Below are positions 37,737 through 47,752 of a stretch of DNA of 64,000 nucleotides, in pieces; positions within the stretch are counted from its first letter, which is position 1; the number at the start of each line of letters is the position of its first letter. The notes below the pieces were generated by a model. The model had not been told where the DNA came from. It saw only the letters and a list, made by a program, of their open reading frames with translations, and did no database searches. The position numbers and the translations under genes are program-made. Source of the stretch: Isoperla grammatica (Eukaryota; Arthropoda; Insecta; Plecoptera; Perlodidae); the NCBI GenBank assembly GCA_945910005.1, contig OX246743.1, forward strand, positions 40,913,461 through 40,977,460. The letters are read 5' to 3'.

Positions 37737-37889
37737 ACTTAAAGAGACTTCTACAAAAAAAGTATGACAGTATTCTATCATTGGGAAAATGTACACTTGG
37801 CATGTTCAAAATAACAGCCTTTTAAGGCTATTTCTCATACTGTTGGTTATTTATTATGTGATCGGTACATCTAGAATGAATAAGATGAA

Positions 37890-37895
37890 AATAAA
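37890..37895 (+). terminator. Probable GRWD1 polyadenylation signal
   Basis: The AATAAA hexamer lies ~690 bp after the GRWD1 stop codon and is followed by a second overlapping copy (AAATAAATAAATG). If it is used, the 37.6-kb hairpin element lies in the GRWD1 3' UTR. Confidence 0.4.
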
Positions 37896-38737
37896 TAAAT
37901 GTTGAATTTACTCTTGTCTTATAATTTTGTGTTTCTTGCTAACAATTGAACAACCTCGCCTACAACTAGAGGTGGGTTCGGGTAATCATTTGCGGAATCG
38001 AGCGGATGGAGAGTGGAGATTGTTCGTGCAGAAATGAAGTTGACCTTACATGTATTAGATTATTTATTGTCAACATTGTACAATGTTTCGAACCAATATT
38101 TCAAATTTAATTGATTAGTCCACAATTTGTTACCATTGATCTTTTAATTGAAGGTTGGATCAGGTATGTATACGCAGTTGAATGCACGTTATAAAATTGA
38201 GCATCTCTTCCATAAACCTACACACTGGTACTAGTAATGAAACCTACATGACTCTAGGTACTGTGTCTGCAATAGAAACAATAAAAAATATAAAATTTGT
38301 TGAAGAAAGTACTGAACAGGGAACAGGCACGTTAAATAATCAATCACTATGATGGATATATCGACAATATTGTCAAAGGTAACATAATATTCCAGTTGAT
38401 AGGATAAATAGTAAATATAGGCATACAATATGATACAAACAATTGTTAAAATAATAAAGGGGCACTTAAGTTTAGACACTACTGCCTTGCATAAGGGTCA
38501 GCACACAGATTTCCTTGGATTTCCACTGATTCCATTAAGTCCTAATTTAACTAGGAAAAAGTTTACATATTATATTACATATCAGTCTCATGCAATTTAC
38601 AAGCAATTAAAAATACATAATCAAAACCACTACTTACATGCACTTAGCTTAGAAATGAAAAAGTAGCCTGGCATAAGGCAGTGCAGTGGATGCAACACTT
38701 TGCGCATGGCAGCAACCATCATTCAGCTCAAGCGCGA

Positions 38738-41700
38738 CTAAGACTGGAGCAGATCCAGGTTGACCAGATGGCGCATCGTGGGTCGACCGTGAGGGCAATT
38801 CTGGAATAAAAGTACATGGTTGGTAATAGCATTGCATACATGAATAAAGAAGACGTCCGGGTGCCAGATCCAGATTATTACAATTATTATTATTAATTAT
38901 TATTGATTTATTATTGGTTTTGAAATCGCAAAGTTCAGAATTGATTTAATTTTTGTGCAATCAATTCCTACACAAAACGGAATATTGTAAATTTTTTTTA
39001 GAGCAACAATATTGATATGTGAACTGCCTAATACGGTTTATTGATTCAACCAGAAATAAAATAGCATTTGAATTAAGTTATTAACTGAAATTACAAAATA
39101 CAGGTCAGAAGTGACTCACCCACGGCTGTTCAATGGTTCCCATGTTGTTGACGAGCCTCCTCATCTCTGATTGGCTGAGCGCCGTGCCGATCATGACGGA
39201 CTTGCGACAGGCTCGGGAGGCAAACATGGCGCGCACTCTGCTCGGCCGGCACATTGTTCCCGGCGCGTCCTAGGACCGGCACAAACCGTTTAGTTTAGTG
39301 TGATAGAAAGATAAAATATTTTGCAAACTTATCATTTTCCCTTCAAAGGGCATACTTTTCAAAATTTGCATTGACATAAATACATAGATCATATATCATA
39401 CATGAGACATGCCTGCAATATCTCTATGAATTTATTAATTAAACAAAGTTGGCTACTTAAAAAATATCGAAGGTCTACTTTTGCTAATTTTAATTTTTGG
39501 TAGTTGATACATTGATACTGCAATCCATTTTTCTCTTGGACTTCCAAGAAAAATGTAGAAAAAGGGGTTACACTTTAATTAAATCCATGTTACTGTTGGT
39601 GAATACTGAATATATTCTGACAGCAATAAAGATGATGGGACTTTTAACAAAGCCTATTTGTTGTCTATTTTCCTTCTCTGCATGTTGAAGAAATAACTTA
39701 TTTTGTAACTCTCACCTGTAACATGAAGATCAGCTCGTCGATATCTTCCTTGCCGAACTCCCAGTTTCTGCTGACGGGTATTGCGGTCAGCATCACCCGT
39801 TTCGTCACTTCCGCTATACGAAAACACCAAATATTTAATATTGAATACACTAATAGAGATACACCGACAGGTGGAAGAGGCATATTGAAGAGGCAGGCAT
39901 GAAAATAAGCATAAGCAAGAGCAAGGTGGTAACAATGCCAGGAGAAGGAGACATAGGGAACTACCATGCAGAGATACGGATTGGAGATGAAACCCTGGAG
40001 GTGGTGGAGAGCTTTGCCTACCTAGGAAGTGAAATAATGTCAAGCGGGAAGATAAGAAAGGAAATCAACAACAGGATACAAAAGGCCAGTAACTTCTATC
40101 AATGTGTAAAAGGTCTGGTGTGGGACAGGGAAATACCGATACAGGTCAAGGCGACACTGTACAAGACCTATTTCATACCGATCCTCACATATGCGGCAGA
40201 AACCTGGAATATGGGGGATAGAGAAGAAAGCTAAATACAGGCGGCAGACATGAGATTCCTGAGGAGCACGGCGGGAAAGACAAGAAGAGACAGAATTAGA
40301 AACACAAACATTAGAGAAATGCTTGGTGTGGAGAAGCTAGGGGACAGAATGGGAAGGACAAGGCTGAGATGGTTTGGACACATGAAACGGATGACAGAAA
40401 AGAGGATGCCCAGGAGAATATATGAACAATGGATCGAAGGAAGAAGAAGACGGGGAAGACCAAGGAAGAGATGGAAGGAAAAGATTGCTAAAGATCTACA
40501 GAAGAGAGGAGAGAACTGGGTGCAAGTAGAGGAAGCACAATTGTGGGAAGATAGGAAGAGGTGGAAAAATTTGGTTGTCTTCTTCTTCTTCTTCTCAAAT
40601 GCCCACATTTGGCTATTATGCCATCATGCTGGATCTGGTCAACCAGTGTGTGTTGTGAAACCCAAGCTGACCCTGCCAGAAGCAGGAAACGGCGATGGAT
40701 AATGATGAAGACACTAATAGAAACATAGGCCTACATGTAGTCACATGAAAAACATGATACATTGCAAATAAAATATAGCTGCACCACTTTGACAACAGTT
40801 TATTTCATGTATGGCTGCCTACCTCTTGCTCCCTCTCTCTACCTACCTAAATCAAGTGCAAGCATGTTACTATGTTTATCATTACCCGTTTCGTCGATAT
40901 CAAACTCGAAGCCGTTGGTCCTGAAGATGTCCGCGTTGTCGATGAGAACACTCTCTCCCTCTCTCTACCTACCTAAATCAAGTGCAAGCATGTTACTATG
41001 TTTATCATTACCCGTTTCGTCGATATCAAACTCAAAGCCGTTGGTCCTGAAGATGTCAGCGTTGTCGATGAGAACACTCTCTCCCGTAGCGCTGACCTCC
41101 AACGCCAGCGGACAGACGAGCCTCTGGTTAGACAGCGCCGCCCTCTGCTGGAGAGTTTCAAAGTTATACTTCTCGTCCGAAGCGTGCTGGTCTATGATGA
41201 AAAGGTCTTGATCTAGTCGCGTGATGATGAAGCCAAGATTGAACTGGCCAATGATGCGCATCTGGAAGCGGACCCAAGCGATCAAGTAAATAAGTCATAA
41301 TAAGTAGTGTTTGTAAGACAAATGCCATTTCACTCGCACATTTACATGTTTGATCACATGCTGCGATCATGTAGTACGAAGCAACTTTAACAAATACTGT
41401 AATAGGCGCTATCGCTTAATACAGGAAGCTTCCGTCGATTTCTGGCGACAGCTGGCCTAGCGGCTTGGTGTTAAACTAGGTGAATGATCGACGCAAGAAG
41501 TTCACTCGCTGCATCTAAAGCTGCCAAATTTTGTTATCGACTGGCTTGCGATGTAACAGCTATCTAGCGGCTTGGTGTTCAACTTTATACGTGAACTTGT
41601 GTCGCCATGCGGCTCAGTGTTAAACTGGCCTAGTTTTCTGTATTAAGCAACAGCGTCTATTACAGTATTTGCTTTAAAGAATACCAGAGAGCGCAGAACG

Positions 41701-44700
41701 TCTCATTGCCTACCTCACTGAACATGTGCTTGGCTATCTCCCTGCCCAGCTCCTGCTCTGCTGATTGGTTCTTGGTCGGGTCGACGCCGGCTCGAAACCT
41801 CACCACTGTGTCGCTGCCCTTGTTCCTTGTCTGACTTTCTTTCACCTGTACGTGCGAGTGCGAGAGAAGATGAGTTTTAAGCTGCGTGACACAAAACGAC
41901 CCAACAAAATTCCAAGAAATTATGCAGTTTTAGGCACGTTGAACCAGAACGCCATGTAGGCTGTATTAGTTCAACAAGCTATAGAGTACTACGTTGCTAA
42001 TTTAGGTTACCTTATTTCTTATCTTGTCCAAAGTGATTGACGACCAAACCGTTCGCCTTCGGAGATTTTGCGGCCGTTCTGGGTCCAGTTCTACGTCTTC
42101 TTCGTTTGTTTTTACCTCGCCGAGTGGGAGTGGGTTTCTGTTCGTTTGAACCGCTCGATCACTTTCCGTCTCGACCCCGAGGTCTGCTAACGGGTCTTCC
42201 AGTAAACTGACGTCACCTTCGTCCTCCGTAACATCGTGATCGTCTTGCGACAGAGACGCGGATTCTTTGTCTACGTCGTCGCAACCGCTTCGCGATGAAC
42301 ACACGGATCGTTCTACGTCTTTGTTCACTCTGTCGCACGTGCCCTGTGTTGGACACATCGACTGTTCCGTGTCTACGTCCGCACTGTAACAACCACTTGG
42401 CGACAAGTCTTTGGCACACGTTCCCTGCGTTGGACACAGGGATTGTTCTAGGCTGTCACACGCACCTTGTGAAGGACACATGGCTTGATTAAAGTCTTTG
42501 TTCACACTGTCACATGCACACATGGTCTCCTTCAAGTCTCCGTTCACCCCATCACAGCGACCTTGTACGAGTCGAGTGCGCTCTCTGTCTGTGGCTTCAA
42601 CACAGTCCTCTGGTTCAAGTGGAACCATCTGGAAACACTCATTCGAACTCTCGATTACGTCTTCTTTATCTCCATCGACCAACACATCTGAACAACCAAC
42701 CTGCGTCTTCTTCTCTTGCGAACCAAGTTCACAAAGCCTTTCGCTATTTAAACTTGTCAATTCTTGATTGCTTAGCTCGTAGGAACTGTGGTTCGCTTCC
42801 TCTGCCAGACAGTCATTTTGTTCCTCAAGGGAACAGTTGAGTTTGCATGATTTGCTATGAGTCAAACTGTTCCCTTCAGTTTCTTCAGACAGAGAATTGT
42901 TTTGGCTCTCACTCTTTAGCCGTTTGAAGTAATTAAATATTCCCAACTCTAAAAAAAAACAAAAAACACACAACACATTAAAAATATGTTGGCTGGTTTA
43001 ACAGTTGGCTATCAGATGTGACTTGTTTATCAACTCACACATCCACCTCCAAAACTTAGCCTCAAACACTAGCAGTAAGAGTTGAAGCACACCAACATAA
43101 CGTGCCAAGAAAGTCATACGTGGCGTAGAAGTGTCAACATGACAGTTTTGAAATGTTAGTGAATCCTACCCTATTGAAGTTTGTAAACTCAGTTTCAAAT
43201 CGATTTCAAACCTGCACGTAAACGTAGCGATACGCAACTCTATGGATGGCGAGATTATGTTTTGGTGCCCATCTTTTTAATATAGTTTTGTTTACAACAG
43301 CTTTTTAATGTAGTTTTGTATAAAACAGCTTTTTAATGTAGTTTTGTGTACAACTATTATGCTTATCTACTCTCACTGGTGCTCATGATATACTGTAATA
43401 TACTCACCTCTTCATTCATTATTTCCCATTACAAGAGAAGAGTGTTTTAAAGTGATCGTGACTGAACATGGATGGTTAGGATAAAATGGGAAGAACAGAA
43501 CACCCAAGGAAATGCTGCTGGAAGTGTAAATGGCAATGATGTCGAAAGTGGATACCTGAGAAATGCACCAAGCACACTGGAACGAATCTGAAATAAGGAG
43601 CATCGAGTGTTGGAAATGTATGACCAGACGTGTGAGAGGAATGTGAATTGGGTTAGGACTGTCTTTATGTGACTGACTACCACAAGGCAATAACATTTGT
43701 ATTTGTTTGTATACATCATGGTGTCATGACAAGCCATAAAGAGGAGGGTCTAGGGGTCCAGCCTTACCCATACAGCTAGCTACGTTAGAAGTTAGAATGG
43801 CCGTCCTAGCTACAGATGTACTGCTACCGGCCTGGTATTACGAACTTCGGACAAATATTTAGAAGCCTACTTTTTTCACCACGGCAACAACCGGTAGGAA
43901 GCCTGGTTGCCACGGCGAAAACTAGTTAGTGGCTTACTAAATATTCATCCGAAGTTCATAATACCAGGTCTAAAAGGCATACACAGTACACACATAGCAT
44001 AAAGAGATACTGCAGGGTTGCCACCAAGTCAATTTTTTTATCCTTGAAAGAAACTAAAAAAATCCTGAGAAATCCTTGAAAACAGTTAGGCTATATTTAG
44101 CATTAGCATATTATAACTGCAAAGGAATGTTACAAATTTTCAGGTTTCATGCCAAAATATGTTATGCCAGCCTGATTTTCGAGAATCTAGTCAACATTAC
44201 GTGCGGAAACGCATAAGAATCGGAATTTTCTTGGAATATATTTTAGCGTTTCACTTTTACTCACCATAACTACCACTTGCGGGAAATGTTAATGCAATCA
44301 CTTATGTTTATTTTTACTAGTACCTGATGTTCTTTTACTGTCTACATTTCTTTTTTAGCTGAATTTTAAAAAATGTATTAATTTAATGTATTTTTAAAAG
44401 ACAGTAGAAAATCCTAAGATTTTGCCCAAAATCCTGTTATCCTTGAGACACTCTAAAAATCCTGAGAAAAGGATAAAATCCTTGAAAGTGGCAACCCTGA
44501 TACTGTAGTCCTATAAAGCACATTATTTTATGCCTCTACTTGTTTTATTGAAACTTGTAACGAATAAGTGTTATTATATATGACATTCTGCATCCACTAC
44601 AAACTAAAACCAGTAAAACAAGTACAGTATGAGGAGATCACCTTACTTTTCTCTCCGCCGTCGGCGCACTTCGCGTCAGTGCGCGTGCGCTTGGCCGCGC

Positions 44701-47700
44701 CGGCGCCCGCGTTGGTTTCCGAGCGTTTCCACCCGCCGAACATGGCCGAGAGTCCGCCGGGGGAAGAGACCGCCGGACTAGACGGACACGAGTCCGCGCT
44801 CTTCGGACTACTCTGTTCCGAGCGTCCGTTGGAACGTGGCGCCACCGTCTTGGAGCCGAGAGTTTCCCCGGGAACGTTCTGGAACCGGAAGGTGGACGGC
44901 ATCGGCTCGTAGACGTTCTGAAGCAACGCCTGAAAGAAAGGTGAGAAGCATGAATTTTTTTTTTTCCTCTTATGCGATGATGACTTTTCAGCCATTCATT
45001 TTTCTTGCTATCCAATACAAATTAGCTTCTTGAAATAATAATCTTGTGCTGTTTCTGCTTGGCTAAATAGACCGATCGAGTTCGGGCCTTCATCGACTGT
45101 TGCGGCCAAGCTTGGCAGGATTCTCACCTTGACGACTGCCAACAGTTCCTTCTCGTGCTCCAGGAAGACCTGCCGCTTGTCGGGAGTGACGTTGACGTCC
45201 ACGTCTGCCCTGGGAGTCTCCACGTTGAGAAACACAAACGGGTATTGGTGCGGATTGTACGTCCGGTAAACCTCGTTGACCAGCTTCATTACCTGGAACA
45301 GACGGGGTTGTTGCTTACTTCCCCTCCCCACGCCCACACTTGCATGTTCACGCGACGTCACAGCGGCAGTCACTACAATACAACCGAACTGGGATAGTCT
45401 ACAACCATGGTGGGTACTTTTTACAAATAGATTAAAAGCTGATTTTATTCATAATTTAAAGAAAGTAAAAATAAAATATAGCCTAGGCCTAGAGTAGTAA
45501 AAAATCACAAATTACTACGGCCTTATGTTCTTTTATTATATCTGAGCAATTGGATGGTGCTCGAAGCATTCTTTTATTGACTCTGAGCGTCATCTGTGCC
45601 AATCTTTTATTACCGAGCAGAGCAGACGGGGCACGCTCTGTAATTATAATTATAATTAATTAACACTCTGAACATGTTATACATGGGAAGAGTCTAAAAT
45701 TACGCAAATAAATCTTATCTTATCTTAAGATCAGCTTTCCAGGGACGATCTTACAGATTTGCACGACTCTTTTGTAGCGATGCGGTTTCTGACCGGGCGG
45801 TGGTGGGATTTTTGATCAATAAAAAGAACTGAAAGTTCAAAGTTGAAGTAAGCATTGCATATTATTTATTTTCTAAACATTAAGATAAAATCTTTTGGTT
45901 TTCAGTTCACTGTAGCCTATAACTTGTATACTTGTTGAATTTTAAAGAGGCTAATAAGTCTATAGGCCAAATCTTATCCAACAGCAACGTTACCTTGGCC
46001 GGCTCACAGGGTCTGGAATTAACGAAGTAGAACTGCCTGTCGGAAGCGCCCCGCCCCTGGCCGTGTACGCACGAAGACACTTGGCCCTCGGCTCGGAACC
46101 TCCCCTCCCCCTCCTCGGAAGACACCGACATCAGCGTCTGGACCTGCTTGGCGCCAAACACGCTCGCAATGTTCTCTCGGACAGTCGGAGATCCGGGCGT
46201 GGAGACGACTGTGGTGCGTCCGCCCTTCCCCACCTGGTTACTGCACGTGATCCTACAAGCGGGAATAGTGCGTCAGCCTCTCGTCGGTCGGAATTTGCCA
46301 GAAGGCGATGAAATTAACACACTAAACTACATCAAACATGATTTTGTTTGTGTAAGGCATCATTTAAACACACAAAATATTCCAATTTTGGAGGAACTGT
46401 GCACAGTAAGTGTAGGCCTACTTACTTGACGTTCACTGATACCAAACAATATGCAAATAACAGGTGGGTCATCTTGGTGAATTCCCGTCGCAGGTTTCGA
46501 TGGAATTCTTTCTGTCGCACCGGCAGTGAAGCAAACAGATTGCAGACGGTGACACTTGTTCCAACCTAAAGAAACAAGTCAAATAAAGCATTACTGATAA
46601 ATACATGCCTATCAGTGTATTACACAAGGTTAGTTGTAGGCAAGTACAGTAAGTATACAGCTACCCTTGTTCCAACATTGTTTAGTTGGCTAACGGTAAT
46701 AATCATAGCCTACCTGTCTTGAAAACGGCTTGCAACTGACTATTTGCCCTCGATGGTCAAATTCTAGCTTGGTACCACAGGAAGCATCCACATGCCTAGT
46801 GATTACTGTCACCTCGCTCAGGGCACACAGTGAGCTCAACGCTTCGCCACGGAAACCAAAAGTTTCCACCGACACCAAGTCCGAGAAATCCTGCAGTTTT
46901 GATGTGTGATGTTTGAGTGCTGTAATTTACAAACAATTTTCAAGTAGCTATGTAGTTGGCAGTGATATCTGAATGCAAATAGCATTCCTCATTCTTTGTT
47001 ATTGACTGTATGTCTGCTTTCCTTCCTCTTTAGGTATCTATTGTGTCCCTGTATAAAGCCTATTCACGCATCACCAATGGCATTGCTAATAATGGATTTT
47101 ATCAGAAGCCTGCATACAAGTTAATATAGACCCACTCACAAAATATTTTTGTATGTGATCTAGATAGATACATAGGCCTAGATCATACCAGTACCAATAT
47201 TTGATGAATAAAGAATATGAACATGTACTTACTGAGACCTTGGAAGTTTGTCTCCTCAACACCACAGCCATTATCTACAACTTCTATCAGCTTGCTGCCG
47301 TACTCTTTAAGTCGCACTTCAATGCTCGTGGCACCGGCATCAAGACTGTTCTCAACCAACTCTTTCACTGCAATTGCCAAATTTAACACAACCTAGAATA
47401 GAAGCAATATGTAAATAATTAATAATTTAAGATAGGCCTAGGCCTAGATCTAGTGGAATAGCTTTCGGTAGCCCTAGGGTCTGGGTCTACCTAGACTCAA
47501 GCATGAGTAACGACAAAGGCCTATTAGGCTCTCTATAGAACAGGTGTATAGGCCTAGGTCTAGGGCCTAGGCCTAGGCCAACAAAGGATGCTTAGGTCTA
47601 GACCTCAAGCCTAGGCCTAGGCCTACCCTAGGCCTAGCACTAGCTAGGTTACTTACCTGTCCAGAACAAATTTGATGAACAGCATTTTTCTTTATAGCTT

Positions 47701-47752
47701 GAATTACTTTAGGACTCTCTTTACAAGTACTTTCCCCTAAACTTTGATCCAT
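38738..47752 (-). CDS. PMS2: PMS2, MutL-family mismatch-repair ATPase/endonuclease (13 exons, 979 aa)
   Basis: Minus-strand coding exons are 47752-47657, 47392-47233, 46919-46714, 46565-46426, 46252-45994, 45292-45128, 44929-44647, 42948-42011, 41845-41714, 41261-41012, 39813-39716, 39269-39120 and 38800-38738; all phases agree. PMS2 pairs with MLH1 (MutL-alpha) and nicks the daughter strand in mismatch repair. The GHKL ATPase motifs are present: ENSLDAG with catalytic E43, DNGCGV (72-77), [10 protein letters not shown] (107-116) and GTSV. The endonuclease motif [12 protein letters not shown] is at 817-828, and ACRKSVMIG and CPHGRP complete the C-terminal metal site. It is longer than human PMS2 (862 aa), mainly in the exon-8 linker, which has Cys-containing repeats (about 575-660). 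An upstream in-frame ATG (MYSEFNNQE) could add a few residues. Confidence 0.95.
39858..40710 (+). mobile_element. 5'-truncated LINE (reverse-transcriptase C-terminus) in a PMS2 intron
   Basis: The insert lies between 11-bp direct repeats ACACTAATAGA (39847-39857 and 40711-40721). The plus strand encodes the C-terminal end of a LINE ORF2: [22 protein letters not shown], then, after one in-frame TAA at about 40232-40234, [29 protein letters not shown] and [14 protein letters not shown] 3' UTR with a (TTC)n tract and a GATGATAATG-like tail follows. This is a dead copy. It sits in the intron between PMS2 exons 10 and 11, antisense to PMS2. Confidence 0.9.
40833..41084. repeat. 126-bp tandem duplication covering the 3' part of PMS2 exon 10
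   Basis: Two copies (about 40833-40958 and 40959-41084) differ at only a few bases. Each contains the end of exon 10 with its donor (ACGG|GTAATG) and the start of the intron. Use of the farther donor, at 40886, would add in-frame codons that soon reach a stop (DLGR then TAG), so the proximal donor at 41012 is the productive one. Confidence 0.95.
41391..41671. mobile_element. 281-bp MITE in PMS2 intron 9
   Basis: The ends CAAATACTGTAATAG(G/A)CGCT are inverted, with ~35 bp of imperfect pairing per arm (GCTTAATACAG near the inner end). The element is flanked by CTTTAA on both sides (41385-41390 and 41672-41677). It contains repeated CTAGCGGCTTGGTGTTAAAC-like motifs and has no coding frame. Confidence 0.7.
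43276..43358. repeat. Three tandem copies of a 28-bp unit
   Basis: The unit AGCTTTTTAATGTAGTTTTG plus a variable TRTACAAC end is repeated about three times in the intron between PMS2 exons 7 and 8. Confidence 0.8.
43831..43967. mobile_element. ~137-bp foldback element in PMS2 intron 7
   Basis: CCTGGTATTACGAACTTCGG at the left pairs with CCGAAGTTCATAATACCAGG at the right, and inner AATATTTAG/CTAAATATT also pair. No clear target duplication was found and there is no coding frame. Confidence 0.7.
44014..44498. mobile_element. ~485-bp hAT-like MITE in PMS2 intron 7
   Basis: The inverted ends AGGGTTGCCAC and GTGGCAACCCT enclose repeated, oppositely oriented ATCCTTGA and AAATCCTGAGA motifs. The flanks GATACTGC (left) and GATACTGT (right) match at 7 of 8 positions, consistent with an 8-bp hAT-type duplication. 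There is no transposase frame. Confidence 0.7.
47432..47645. repeat. TAGGCC-rich cluster in PMS2 intron 1
   Basis: Dense CTAGGCCTAGG and degenerate relatives (CTAGGTCTAGG, CTAGACC) fill the space between PMS2 exons 1 and 2, ending ~12 bp from the exon-1 donor. Confidence 0.8.

Larger units (their letters stand above)
37203..38737. other. Tail-to-tail intergenic region of GRWD1 and PMS2
   Basis: This holds the 3' flanks of both genes and the hairpin element at 37589-37736. A plausible GRWD1 polyadenylation signal, AATAAA, is at 37890-37895. A TTTATT at 38063-38068 could be the PMS2 signal on the minus strand. No other gene is seen. Confidence 0.5.

Noticed and set aside
40886..41011. Longer PMS2 exon 10 using the duplicated donor
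   Set aside because: The extra codons reach a stop (DLGR then TAG) before that donor, so it cannot encode the full protein.
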